Shown here one piece after another: positions 46,298 to 55,310 of a stretch of DNA of 64,000 bases (positions are counted from its first letter, which is position 1; every line of letters starts with the position of its first letter). This DNA comes from UBA10365 sp041441915 (GTDB taxonomy: Bacteria > Pseudomonadota > Alphaproteobacteria > Rhodobacterales > Rhodobacteraceae). The translations under genes were made by a program, and so were the position numbers. The notes under the pieces are model-generated. The model did no database searches and was not told the origin of the DNA. It saw only the letters and a list, made by a program, of their open reading frames with translations. Location: NCBI GenBank assembly GCA_041441915.1, contig JASDRS010000009.1:1-64000 (forward strand). The letters run 5' to 3'.

Positions 46298-46959
46298 GCC
46301 AAGCTCCCGAACCGCAGCTTGGGCAGGTAGAAAAGCCCTTGTTTGAATCTTTCCCTATGTCCGAGCAGCAACGTATGGTCGAGGCCATCCTTTTCGCGGC
46401 AACTGAGCCTGTATCAGTTGTCGAGTTAACCAAGCGTATGCCCGATGGGTGCGATCCTGCCGAGGCCTTGATTTGCCTTAGTAAATTTTACGAGGGGCGC
46501 GGCGTGCGGCTGATGCGAATAGGCAACGCTTGGGCATTTCGCACCTCGGCTGATTTAGCTTATTTGATGCAAAATAAATCTATCCTTCAGCGTAAGTTGT
46601 CCCGTGCCGCGATCGAAACTTTAGCAATTGTTGCTTATCATCAACCCGTGACCCGCCCCGAAATCGAAGAAATTAGGGGCGTAGCGGTGTCGCGCGGCAC
46701 GGTTGATTTTCTGATTGAATTGGACTGGATCCGCTTTGGACGCCGCCGAATGAGCCCGGGACGTCCAGCGACATTTATTGTCACAGAGCATTTTCTTGAC
46801 CACTTCGGGCTTGAATCAGCACGGGATTTACCAGGACTTAAAGATTTGCGTGCCGCGGGTTTACTCGACAGTAGGTCCTTTGGCACAGATGTTGATAATT
46901 CAGACGATGAGGGCGATGTCTTTGGAGCAAGCGAAGATCAAAGCGAACTTTTTGAATAG
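46294..46959 (+). CDS. scpB: Segregation and condensation protein B
   Basis: ScpB dimers bind the ScpA kleisin and regulate SMC. The 221-residue protein has two winged-helix domains: EQQRMVEAILFAATEPVS starting the first, and ALAIVAYHQPVTRPEIEEIRG (with SRAAIETLAIVAYHQPVT) in the second, then GRPATFIVTEHFLDHFGL. The acidic C-terminal tail is common. The ATGA overlap with scpA shows coupled translation. Unlike many relatives, no tat genes follow in this window. Confidence 0.95.
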   Translation: MSQAPEPQLGQVEKPLFESFPMSEQQRMVEAILFAATEPVSVVELTKRMPDGCDPAEALICLSKFYEGRGVRLMRIGNAWAFRTSADLAYLMQNKSILQRKLSRAAIETLAIVAYHQPVTRPEIEEIRGVAVSRGTVDFLIELDWIRFGRRRMSPGRPATFIVTEHFLDHFGLESARDLPGLKDLRAAGLLDSRSFGTDVDNSDDEGDVFGASEDQSELFE

Positions 46960-47516
46960 TTGCTGAACTCGTGAACTCTGACCAAAATAATTTTTTTGTG
47001 GATTGTATGCCTTTAAGCTCAACAATTAAAAATCTTAGAATTGAGGAGTTTTGGTAAGTAAACACTATAAATATTGATTTTTTTATCATTTTGATTATAA
47101 AGGATGTACTGTATCATAGCTTTGGTCAAAAAGTCTAAAACCAGGTAGTAAGATGAAGTTTGTGCCAATAGCGCTTTGTTTAAAAAGCCAGTGATGACGA
47201 AAGGCATTTTTGAAGTCTGGGTTGATTAATCTAATTCCATCAGTCGTGAGTCTTTTTAATAAATTAAAACCCTCTTGATTTATTCCAAGGGTGGGCTGGG
47301 ATTGTTTTAACAATACGTATGGAAAGCCTAATGTATGCCCGTTGGAATAGGCCGGATTTTCAGAAAATTTAACTACCTTCGATCATTCCTACCCATTTCC
47401 ATTTACAGCGGCACAACCATTTAATAAAGTTTGGGCTGCATAATTTTATATGAAACTTTACGCAATACTTAATCAATCTAAACGTTAGTATAAATATTTA
47501 AAACCTTGCGAATTGC
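46960..47516. other. Non-coding gap with a C-terminal gene fragment on the minus strand
   Basis: A 557-base AT-rich gap. The minus strand holds an open frame of about 95 codons from about 47380 to 47095 (visible residues include NGHTLGFPYVLLKQSQPTL and the C-terminus FRLFDQSYDTVHPL). It is preceded by an in-frame stop and lacks a proper start, so it looks like the tail of a larger lost gene whose family I do not recognise. The rest shows no feature. Confidence 0.45.
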
Positions 47517-48458
47517 TTATAATGTACCGATGCGTTGCAACAACAGATCATAAAACCCTTCGGCATCAATTGATCCCATAAACTGCGCATTGGGTGCGCG
47601 GCCCGACACGCGCCACCAGTCGGCCACGCTCATGCCTAGGGTAAGATCTGAATTGGTTTCAATTTCTACATTGATGAAACGGCCAGAAAACAGGTCGGGC
47701 CTTAGCAAGTAGGCAATCACGCAAGGATCGTGGAGTGGCGCACCTTCGGTGCCATACTTTTCCATATCGAATCTTTCAAAAAAATTTGTCCATTCCGCGA
47801 CCATGGTAGTGGCGGTGCGACCAAAAGCGCGAAATGCGTTAATTCGAGCTTTGGTGGTCAGTGCTTTATGAGTGACATCAAGCGGCATAACCACAAGTGG
47901 TACGCCAGATTTAAAAACAATTTTAGCGGCTTCAGGATCGACGTAAATATTAAACTCAGCCGTTGGCGTGATATTTCCTACTTCGAAATAAGCACCACCC
48001 ATTAATACAATTTCTTGTACTTTTTTTACAATATCCGGTGCTTTGACAAAAGCGGTAGCAATGTTCGTTAGGGGCCCTAAAGGGCAGATTGTGATGGTCT
48101 TCGCAGGTTCTGAGCGCAGAGTTTCAATGATGAAGTCAACCCCATGCTGGCTTTGCAGCACCATTGTCGGATCTGTCATTTGTGGCCCATCAAGGCCCGT
48201 TTTGCCATGAACATGTTCCGCAGTTACCAAAGCGCGGTTTATTGGACGGTCACAGCCAGCAAAAACTTTAATGTCAGGGCGACCTGCCAATTCGCAGATC
48301 ATGCGTGCGTTTTTTTGGGTCAGGGCCAGCGGCACATTGCCAGCAACTGCGGTGATTCCTACTACACACAATTCGGGGCTAGCCAGCGCTAAAAGAATGG
48401 CAACCGCATCATCTTGGCCTGGATCCGTATCTATTATAATGTTACGTAACTTTGTCAT
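47517..48458 (-). CDS. Nucleoside hydrolase (IunH family)
   Basis: A 313-residue calcium enzyme that hydrolyses ribonucleosides to base and ribose. The N-terminus has IIIDTDPGQDDAVAILLAL, the calcium-binding aspartate cluster, and the protein contains ICPLGPLTNIATA, GGAYFEVGNITPTAEFNIYVDPEAA and HDPCVIAYLL, all family hallmarks. GGGGG upstream at about 5 bases fixes ATG 48458; a longer frame to 48485 has none. It may serve purine or pyrimidine salvage; its exact specificity is unknown. No transporter lies beside it. Confidence 0.92.
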   Translation of the reverse strand: MTKLRNIIIDTDPGQDDAVAILLALASPELCVVGITAVAGNVPLALTQKNARMICELAGRPDIKVFAGCDRPINRALVTAEHVHGKTGLDGPQMTDPTMVLQSQHGVDFIIETLRSEPAKTITICPLGPLTNIATAFVKAPDIVKKVQEIVLMGGAYFEVGNITPTAEFNIYVDPEAAKIVFKSGVPLVVMPLDVTHKALTTKARINAFRAFGRTATTMVAEWTNFFERFDMEKYGTEGAPLHDPCVIAYLLRPDLFSGRFINVEIETNSDLTLGMSVADWWRVSGRAPNAQFMGSIDAEGFYDLLLQRIGTL

Positions 48459-48521
48459 TTTGGCCCCCATACAGATCCAAGCCAATCTTAATTTATAAGA
48501 TTTGTCCAGTGAATTGGTTGA

Positions 48522-49532
48522 CTATTGACCGTCGTAATTAATGGTTTGCATAATCGAAAGCGCGTCAGCGCGGTGACTGAAAACCTCGGTCAGGGGCAAG
48601 GTGTCAGCGGTGAATGGCCCCCAGCTTTTAACCAAGATTGAACGCGCCACGCCGTTTTTCAAAGGAAACTCGTGGTTGGTTTGGGCGTAAATTTGCTGGG
48701 CCGTATCTGTGGTCAGCCATTCCATAAAGCGCAAAGCCTCAGCTTTGTTGGGTGCGGATTGAGTTAATGCCATGCCTGATATATTCAAATGCGTACCGCG
48801 ATCGGAAAAAGTGGGGAATATAATGCTCACGGCATTGGCCCATTCAGATTGCTTGGGGTCGGCCAGCATTTCGCCCATATAATAGGTGTTGCCTAGTGCA
48901 ATATCACATTCACCAGCCCAAATGGCTTTAACTTGATCACGGTCGCCGCCTGCAGGCTTTTTGGCAAGATTTGCTTTCAGTCCCTTGGCCCAATGTGTGG
49001 CCTTTGCTAATCCATCATGCGCAATCACCGCACTCAAAAGTGCCAAGTTATAATCATGCAGCCCCGAACGGGTGCAAAGGCGGCCTTTCCATTTTGGGTC
49101 GGCCAAACCTTCATAGGTTGTCACATCGCCGTTTTGGACACGTTCTTTGCTTGCAAATACGGCGCGCGCACGCGATGTAAGGCCGAACCATTGATTATTT
49201 TGGTCACGAAAAGCCGCAGGAATATTGGCGCTAATAACTTCCGATTTTACCGCTTGGGTTACACCCATATCGGCCAATTGCGTAAGCCGGGAAATGTCAA
49301 CTGTCAGGACCACATCTGCGGGCGAGCGTTTGCCTTCGGCCACCAAACGTTCAGGCAATCCTTTGTTGATATATGAAATATTTATTGTAGTACCAGTTTT
49401 AGCCACATAGGCGTCAATCAATGGTTGCACCAATTCCGGTTGGCGTTGTGAATAAATATTTACTTTATCGGCGAGGCTGGGCGAGGCGATAAAAATTGCT
49501 GAAGCAAGAGCAACGAAAGAGGTGAGGCGCAT
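48522..49532 (-). CDS. fbpA: Iron(III) ABC transporter substrate-binding protein (FbpA/IdiA-like)
   Basis: A 336-residue exported iron-binding protein: signal peptide in residues 1-21 (MRLTSFVALASAIFIASPSL), then KVNIYSQRQPELVQPLIDAY, the FbpA N-terminus, and a GNTYYMGEM segment near residue 212 with the adjacent tyrosines that coordinate ferric ion. It normally feeds an FbpBC permease; here no permease or ATPase gene is next to it. The first seven codons recur twice more in the spacer upstream (see the repeat feature). Confidence 0.85.
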   Translation of the reverse strand: MRLTSFVALASAIFIASPSLADKVNIYSQRQPELVQPLIDAYVAKTGTTINISYINKGLPERLVAEGKRSPADVVLTVDISRLTQLADMGVTQAVKSEVISANIPAAFRDQNNQWFGLTSRARAVFASKERVQNGDVTTYEGLADPKWKGRLCTRSGLHDYNLALLSAVIAHDGLAKATHWAKGLKANLAKKPAGGDRDQVKAIWAGECDIALGNTYYMGEMLADPKQSEWANAVSIIFPTFSDRGTHLNISGMALTQSAPNKAEALRFMEWLTTDTAQQIYAQTNHEFPLKNGVARSILVKSWGPFTADTLPLTEVFSHRADALSIMQTINYDGQ

Positions 49533-49920
49533 AGTTTATCCTTTTAGTCAGTTATTAATTTGAATGAAAGAATCAAGACGCATAGTTGATTCTTTTAGTT
49601 GGTTATTAGGGAATTGTGTACTTGCGTTGAGGATTTAGTCAATACCTAGTTAAAACACTAAGAATTATGTTTTTTGTTTATTTGTATGGTCACAGGCCCA
49701 AATTTCATTCAAAAACTCCTCCATTTAGGCCAGATTACTTTGAACGAAAGAAGTGAGACGCATAGTTGATTGTTTTAGTATGTTATTAAGGCGTTGTACA
49801 CTTGCGTCAAGGATTTAGTCAATACCTAATCAAAACACTAAGAATTATGTTTTTTGCTTGTCTTCCTTGTCACGGGCCCGAATTTCATTCCAAAACACGT
49901 CCATTTCGGCCAGATTACTT
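49512..49920. repeat. 180-bp tandem repeat joining fbpA 5' end and mazG 3' end
   Basis: Two complete units, 49561-49740 and 49741-49920, align base for base over 180 positions with no insertion or deletion and about 29 mismatches (around 84% identity counted by eye). A third partial copy of about 49 bases (49512-49560) precedes them and contains the real fbpA start. Read leftward, each unit begins with the mazG C-terminus and stop, passes through the spacer, and ends in the first seven codons of fbpA. Unit B encodes MRLTSFV, identical to genuine FbpA; unit A has MRLDSFI. The mazG tail is genuine in B; in A it has a TAA. Confidence 0.93.
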
Positions 49921-50702
49921 TGGGCGGGTGTTTTGCCACATTGGGCCAGCGCATCTTCAATATAGGCAAATCGGCGCGTAAATTTGGCATTGGTTGCACG
50001 TAGCGCGGCTTCGGGGTCGACATCAAGATGCCTTGCTAAGTTTGCCATAACAAATAGTAAGTCACCGAACTCCTCGGTGACATCGCTGTGGCTTAAATGA
50101 TTTTTAGCCTCAATTAACTCGGCTATTTCTTCATTGATTTTTGTCAAAACATCGGTGGTTTTGGGCCAGTCAAACCCAACGCGCGCCGCGCGTTTTTGCA
50201 ATTTAATAGCTTGCATCAAGGCAGGCAGTCCAAGGACCACACCGTCAAGTACGCGGGATGGTCCGCGCTCGGTTGCTTTGATGTTTTCCCAGTCTTGAGT
50301 TTGTTGCTCTGCAGATTTTTTGCAGCTTTCTTCGCCAAATACGTGAGGATGGCGCGTGACCATCTTATCAGAAACTCTAGCCACGACATCAGCAAAGTTA
50401 AAGAGCCCCGCCTCGGCTGCCATCTGACTATGGTAGACTGTTTGCAACAGTAAATCTCCTAATTCATCCGTCAGATCGTCATAAGATTCGCGCATGATGG
50501 CGTCGGCAACCTCGTAGGCCTCTTCAATTGTATATGGCGCAATTGAAGCGAAATCCTGTGCTATATCCCAAGGACATCCCGTTTGAGGATCGCGGAGAGC
50601 TTCCATAATCTGCAAAAGCCGCGCTATATCTCCACCACCATTGTGGATAAAGTCATCTTGCTTCGCAGTCATAATTTTAGCTTTTTTTTCGTGTTTATTC
50701 AT
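49845..50702 (-). CDS. mazG: Nucleoside triphosphate pyrophosphohydrolase MazG
   Basis: MazG hydrolyses canonical and damaged nucleoside triphosphates to monophosphates and pyrophosphate, a house-cleaning enzyme. The 285-residue protein has two MazG repeats: ALRDPQTGCPWDIAQDFASI with TIEEAYEVADAI and DELGDLLLQTVYHSQMA (E-E-x-x-E/D metal site), and a second with EEIAELIEAKNH and EEFGDLLFVMANLARHL. The last 25 codons lie in a 180-bp tandem repeat. AGGG precedes ATG 50702; an internal ATG at 50672 lacks one. Confidence 0.92.
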   Translation of the reverse strand: MNKHEKKAKIMTAKQDDFIHNGGGDIARLLQIMEALRDPQTGCPWDIAQDFASIAPYTIEEAYEVADAIMRESYDDLTDELGDLLLQTVYHSQMAAEAGLFNFADVVARVSDKMVTRHPHVFGEESCKKSAEQQTQDWENIKATERGPSRVLDGVVLGLPALMQAIKLQKRAARVGFDWPKTTDVLTKINEEIAELIEAKNHLSHSDVTEEFGDLLFVMANLARHLDVDPEAALRATNAKFTRRFAYIEDALAQCGKTPAQSNLAEMDVFWNEIRARDKEDKQKT

Positions 50703-50755
50703 TGCAGTGCGCCCTATTTTAGGTTTGGGTACTCATGATAGCCCAAGGAGCCTAT

Positions 50756-51926
50756 ATGCCAGTAATTAACGGTATCGCAGATTTTGCCGATGATATGCAA
50801 ATATGGCGACACTATTTACATGAAAATCTCGAACTGAACTTTGAATGTTATAATACTGCCGCCTTTATTGTGGCTCGCTTACGTGAGTTTGGGGTGGATG
50901 AAATTCATGAAAAAATCGCAAAAACAGGGATTGTGGCCATCATCAAAGGGCGGAAAACTGGCCTTACCATAGGCTTGTGCGCGGATATGGACACCTTACC
51001 GATTATTGAGGTGACAGGACTGGAGTACGCGTCAAAAATTCACGGAAAAATGCACGCCTGCGGCCATGACGGCCATGTGACAATGTTGCTTGGAGCGGCC
51101 AAATATCTCAGCGAAACCCGCAATTTTGTGGGCAACGTAGCGCTGATTTTTCAACCCGCTGAAGAAGATGGTGGTGGCGGTTTGGTGATGGTTCAGGAAG
51201 GTATTATGGATCGTTTTTCTATCGACCAAGTCTACAGCATTAACAATGCGCCAGATTTTGCTTTAGGTTCGTTTTATACGGCCCCCTGGCGCGCTAATGA
51301 CATCAGTTGACATTGGATGGGTCACTATTACTGGGCAAGGCGGGCACGACGCGATGCCGCATGAATGTGTGGACCCGATAGTTGCTGTTGTGGCGATGGT
51401 GCAGTCTATTCAAACAATCCTAAGCCGTAATGTTTTTGCTATGGATAAGGCCGTGATTTATGTCACCCAAATTTACGCAGGAACTGGCAGTAACATCATT
51501 CCGCAAGAGGCGACCTTTTGCACCACCATCCGGAGTTTTACGCCCCAGGTATGCACTCTTTTGAAAAGCCGATTTATGGCTATTGTCGAAGGACACGCGC
51601 CCTCCTTTGGAGTGCAGGCCCATATTGATTATGATAAAGGCTATCCGCCCACTGTAAATACGCCAGAAAATGCTGAATTTGCTGTAAATGTTGCTCGTGA
51701 AGTGGCTGGTGACAATAATGTGAACGCCAATCATGGCCGCGAAATGGGATCAGAAGATTTTTCCTATATGCTTGAAAGACGTCCTGGCGCCTATTTGTTT
51801 ATGGGCATAGGCCCAGCATCTAGCTTGCATCGCGCAACCTATAATTTTAACGATGAAGCAAGTCCGATTGGTGCTAGCTTTTCTGCCCTCTTGGTGGAAA
51901 AAACGCAGCCTTTAAATTGTAACTGA
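50756..51926 (+). pseudogene. Frameshifted M20D amidohydrolase (hippurate/indole-acetyl hydrolase-like)
   Basis: Two overlapping frames together make one M20D amidohydrolase of about 390 codons, which would release an amino acid from an N-acyl amino acid. The first frame (50756-51310) has GLCADMDTLPIIE, HACGHDGHVTML and FQPAEEDGGGG; the second (51297-51926) has TGQGGHDAMPHECVDPI, GSNIIPQEATF and GSEDFSYML. A one-base loss in or near the C run at 51282-51286 explains the shift. Metal-site residues are also changed: NNAP where His-Asn is usual, and LHRATYNF for LHHPxYDF. The start follows CAAGGAG. Real frameshift or homopolymer error cannot be settled without other reads, but the motif losses favour decay. 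Confidence 0.82.
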
Positions 51927-51963
51927 ACTTGGGGCTGAGGCCCCGTAATAATGCAGGACGCAT

Positions 51964-52929
51964 ATGGCCTTAGAAGACGCAAAGAAAGAAGTTGATTTAG
52001 CATTTACCCGTGAAGGTCTGAAAGGTTTGGCCTTTGAAAATGCTTTTGGGGGGGGTACAAGCTTTTTACGCCGCACCTATAGCAAAAACCTTATTGGAGT
52101 TGATCTGGCTGTCACAGGCGTACCTTTTGACCAAGCGGTTACAAACCGTGCTGGCACTCGATTTGGGCCGCGCGCCATCCGCGAAGCGTCAACCCTGCAG
52201 CCCTATGATCCGCCCTATGGCTGGCCGTCAAGCCCACTCGAGGACATGGCGATTGTTGATTACGGAGATATGGCCTTCGACTATGGCAAAATAGCGGACT
52301 TCCCCGCGGCCTTAACGGCACATATTGCTGGAATTTTGGCGCAGGATGTGGGATCCGTCACGCTGGGCGGGGATCATTACATCACGTTCCCAATTTTGAA
52401 AGCCTATGCCGAAAAATTTGGGCCCATCTCGGTCATTCAGTTTGATGCCCATTCAGACCTTTGGCCTGATGATGACTATAGCCGCATTGATCATGGCACA
52501 ATGATGTATAAGGCTGTAAAACTCGGTTATGTAGATGCAAAAAGTTCAATCCAAATAGGCATTCGCACTCATTGTGACGATTATCTGGGCATGCAGATGA
52601 TTGATGCGCGCACCGTACATGAAAAAGGGGTGGCTCATGTGGTGGAGCACGCCAAAGCTTTGGTTAGTGATAATCCAACTTATGTGACCTTTGATATAGA
52701 CTCGCTTGATCCAGCCTTTGCACCTGGGACTGGAACACCGGTTTGGGGCGGATTAGCTTCATGGCAGGCGTCAGCAATTTTGCGCGATTTGGCTGGAATC
52801 AATATGGTAGGGGGTGACATAGTTGAAGTCTCTCCACCTTATGACACAACAGGGGCGACCGCGATTGCGGGTGCTCATGTGGCGTATGAATTGATCTGCC
52901 TTTATCACCACGCTAAATTCGTGAAATGA
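51964..52929 (+). CDS. speB: Agmatinase-like ureohydrolase
   Basis: A 321-residue binuclear manganese enzyme of the arginase/agmatinase family, which releases urea from agmatine or a related guanidino compound. The metal ligands are seen in GGDHYITFP (about residue 138), QFDAHSDLW and THCD-like loops, and FDIDSLDPAFAPGTGTP (about 245). The closeness to SpeB is clear, but roseobacters carry several ureohydrolase paralogues, so the substrate could be guanidinopropionate or -butyrate. It follows the broken M20D gene by 37 bases. Confidence 0.87.
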   Translation: MALEDAKKEVDLAFTREGLKGLAFENAFGGGTSFLRRTYSKNLIGVDLAVTGVPFDQAVTNRAGTRFGPRAIREASTLQPYDPPYGWPSSPLEDMAIVDYGDMAFDYGKIADFPAALTAHIAGILAQDVGSVTLGGDHYITFPILKAYAEKFGPISVIQFDAHSDLWPDDDYSRIDHGTMMYKAVKLGYVDAKSSIQIGIRTHCDDYLGMQMIDARTVHEKGVAHVVEHAKALVSDNPTYVTFDIDSLDPAFAPGTGTPVWGGLASWQASAILRDLAGINMVGGDIVEVSPPYDTTGATAIAGAHVAYELICLYHHAKFVK

Positions 52930-52943
52930 AGTGAACAAAAACA

Positions 52944-53438
52944 ATGGTAATCATGGGGGCGGCGGCAGTTTTTGTAGTTTTAGGTTTTTTGGGCTTGTTT
53001 CGAATTTTACCGATTGATCTGGCAAGGGCGCAAGTTAACCCAGCCCAAGTTGCTGCCCCCGCTGTGCCAAATTATTATCTGATGTCTAATCAGGGCCAAG
53101 CCCCAGCCTTGGTACTTGATCTTGATCATGCCACGGTGAAAGCCAATCTTGATGCCATCGCTTTGGCCACGCCACGTACCAAAATTTTGGTAAAAAATGA
53201 TGAACTAACCACCTATCTGACTCGTTCGGCTATTTTTGGTTTTGCGGATCTGACATCGGTCTATATTGAACCACTTGGACAGAGAGTGCGGATTTTTGTT
53301 TTTGCGCGCTCAGCCGTCGGTGGGTATGACTTTAGCGTTAACAAAAGGCGTATTCAGGGCTGGATCAACGCTTTGGTAGGACCCCTTGACGGCGCAACTG
53401 AGTTCAGCCAAACCAATCTTGATGGTACCTTTAGATAA
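52944..53438 (+). CDS. DUF1499 domain-containing membrane-anchored protein
   Basis: A 164-residue protein with an N-terminal hydrophobic anchor (about residues 4-20) and a DUF1499 domain: the closing segment RIFVFARSAVGGYDFSVNK followed by RRIQGWINALV is the family's hallmark (normally RSRxGxxDxGVNRxRIexWL). The function of DUF1499 is unknown. It overlaps the prfA start by 17 bases and lies 14 bases after the ureohydrolase gene. The start could be ATG 52944 or 52953. Confidence 0.8.
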   Translation: MVIMGAAAVFVVLGFLGLFRILPIDLARAQVNPAQVAAPAVPNYYLMSNQGQAPALVLDLDHATVKANLDAIALATPRTKILVKNDELTTYLTRSAIFGFADLTSVYIEPLGQRVRIFVFARSAVGGYDFSVNKRRIQGWINALVGPLDGATEFSQTNLDGTFR

Positions 53439-54477
53439 ACTAGATCAAATCACGCGACGGTTTGAATTTTTGGAAGCGAGCTTGTCCTCGGGCGCACGCC
53501 ACCAAGAAATTGCTACCCTAAGTAAAGAATACTCCGACCTGAAAATAGTTGTCCAAGAAATTTTTTCCTATAAACGCGCGCTCATTGATTTAACGGAAGT
53601 GGAAGAGATGCTCGCTGACCCCTATATGCGGACTTTGGCTGAAGAAGAAATGCCGCGTCTTAAAACCCAACTTTCTTTGATAGAAAAAGCCTTGCGTTTG
53701 GCGCTTTTGCCAAAAGATGCAGCTGACGCTCGGCCTGCAATTATGGAGATTCGCCCTGGCACAGGCGGTGACGAAGCTGCACTTTTTGCTGGCGATTTGC
53801 TGCGCATGTACAAACGCTATTGCGAAGCACAGGGGTGGAAATTCAATATTCTTGAACTGCAAGAAAGCGATTTGGGTGGGATCCGAGATGCTTCGATTCA
53901 TATCGAGGGTGAAGGCGTATTTGCGCAGCTGAAATACGAATCTGGAGTGCATCGAGTGCAACGGGTTCCGGAAACCGAAGCCGGTGGGCGGGTGCATACA
54001 TCTGCCGCGACAGTCGCAGTTTTACCCGAAGCGCAAGAGGTTGATGTTGATATTCCCATGTCAGATATTCGCATTGATACGATGCGCGCATCGGGCGCGG
54101 GTGGTCAGCACGTAAACACCACCGACTCAGCTGTGCGGATCACGCATTTGCCCACTGGCATGATTGTGACCAGTTCGGAAAAGTCACAACACCGCAACCG
54201 TGAGATTGTGATGCAAGTTTTACGTGCACGGCTTTTTGACTTGGAACGTGAAAGGGTCAATGCCGAACGCTCGGCCAATCGCAGATCGCAAGTGGGCACC
54301 GGTGATCGTTCTGAACGGATTCGCACTTATAATTTTCCCCAAGGACGCCTGACCGACCACCGCATAAATCTAACACTTTATTCACTGAATCAAATTATGA
54401 CGGGTGAACTTTCAGAAATCATTCAATCATTGACAGCCTCGGATCAGGCAGCCAAATTGGCTGATATTGATACATGA
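53422..54477 (+). CDS. prfA: Peptide chain release factor 1
   Basis: RF1 recognises UAA and UAG codons. The 351-residue protein has the peptide anticodon region ESGVHRVQRVPETEAGGRVH (PxT type, here PETE) and the GGQ loop ASGAGGQHVNTTDSAVRITH, whose Gln is methylated by PrmC. A clear ribosome site is lacking for ATG 53422; an in-frame TTG at 53386, with AGGA upstream and overlapping DUF1499 more, is possible. prmC overlaps its end by 4 bases (ATGA), so the enzyme and its substrate are co-translated. Confidence 0.94.
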   Translation: MVPLDKLDQITRRFEFLEASLSSGARHQEIATLSKEYSDLKIVVQEIFSYKRALIDLTEVEEMLADPYMRTLAEEEMPRLKTQLSLIEKALRLALLPKDAADARPAIMEIRPGTGGDEAALFAGDLLRMYKRYCEAQGWKFNILELQESDLGGIRDASIHIEGEGVFAQLKYESGVHRVQRVPETEAGGRVHTSAATVAVLPEAQEVDVDIPMSDIRIDTMRASGAGGQHVNTTDSAVRITHLPTGMIVTSSEKSQHRNREIVMQVLRARLFDLERERVNAERSANRRSQVGTGDRSERIRTYNFPQGRLTDHRINLTLYSLNQIMTGELSEIIQSLTASDQAAKLADIDT

Positions 54478-55310
54478 GCTTGCGTGCTGCCCTAATACGT
54501 GGGCAGGCGGCCCTTACTAAGGCTGACATTGAAGGTGCAGCGCGGGATATGCGCTATTTGGTAGCGCATGTGTTGGGTATATCTGCGAGTGAGGTGCCGC
54601 TTTTGGCTCATGATGACCTAACTCAGCATCAGTCTGAACGTCTGTTTCTCTTGGTGGAGGCGCGTATTTTGGGCCAGCCAATTTCGCAAATCATTGGCAA
54701 AAGGCGATTTTGGGGCCGAGATTTTGTCGTGTCATCTGATGTGCTTGACCCAAGACCTGAAACTGAATTTTTGATAAAGGCCGCCTTAGAAAAACCTTTT
54801 GAACGATTGTTAGACTTGGGCACTGGATCAGGCGTTATTTTGCTAACACTTTTGTGTGAAAGGCCCAAAGCCATCGGTTTAGGATGCGATATTTCACCTA
54901 AAGCATTAAAAGTGGCGAGGCAAAATGCAGATGTTTTTGGCATTGGTTCTTCGCGTGTCAAATTATTGCAATCGAATTGGTTTGCCAACATCACGGGTAA
55001 ATTTGATCTTATTGTGGCCAATCCACCTTATATCAGCTCCGATGAAATGCGCGCACTTGACCCAGATGTTCTGGCCTTTGAGCCCCATATTGCCCTTAGT
55101 CCAGGCGGTGATGGCTTGGCCTGTTATCGAATTATAGCTCGCGATTGCGCTTCCTTTTTACGCCCTTTAGGCCGATTAATCGTCGAAATAGGCTCTAAAC
55201 AAGGCCCTGATGTTTGTGCCATTTTTGCCAGACATGGGCTTTTAAACCCTTTAATTTTAAAAGATTTTGATGGGCGTGACCGCATCTTGCAAGCAAATGC
55301 TGCTCTGTGA
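54474..55310 (+). CDS. prmC: Release factor glutamine N5-methyltransferase PrmC
   Basis: PrmC methylates the GGQ glutamine of release factors. The 278-residue protein has an N-terminal helical domain and a Rossmann SAM domain with LLDLGTGSGVILLTLL (about 118-133), GCDISPKALKVA, and the catalytic NPPYI in IVANPPYISSDEM (about 180-190). The start overlaps prfA. Both prfA and prfB are in this window. Confidence 0.96.
   Translation: MSLRAALIRGQAALTKADIEGAARDMRYLVAHVLGISASEVPLLAHDDLTQHQSERLFLLVEARILGQPISQIIGKRRFWGRDFVVSSDVLDPRPETEFLIKAALEKPFERLLDLGTGSGVILLTLLCERPKAIGLGCDISPKALKVARQNADVFGIGSSRVKLLQSNWFANITGKFDLIVANPPYISSDEMRALDPDVLAFEPHIALSPGGDGLACYRIIARDCASFLRPLGRLIVEIGSKQGPDVCAIFARHGLLNPLILKDFDGRDRILQANAAL

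Noticed and set aside
49512..49920. CRISPR array
   Set aside because: The repeats are 180-bp direct tandem units without spacers, and no cas gene is present.
47517..50702. Mobile element around the repeat
   Set aside because: No transposase, no terminal inverted repeats; the unit is made of host gene ends, so unequal recombination or slippage explains it better.
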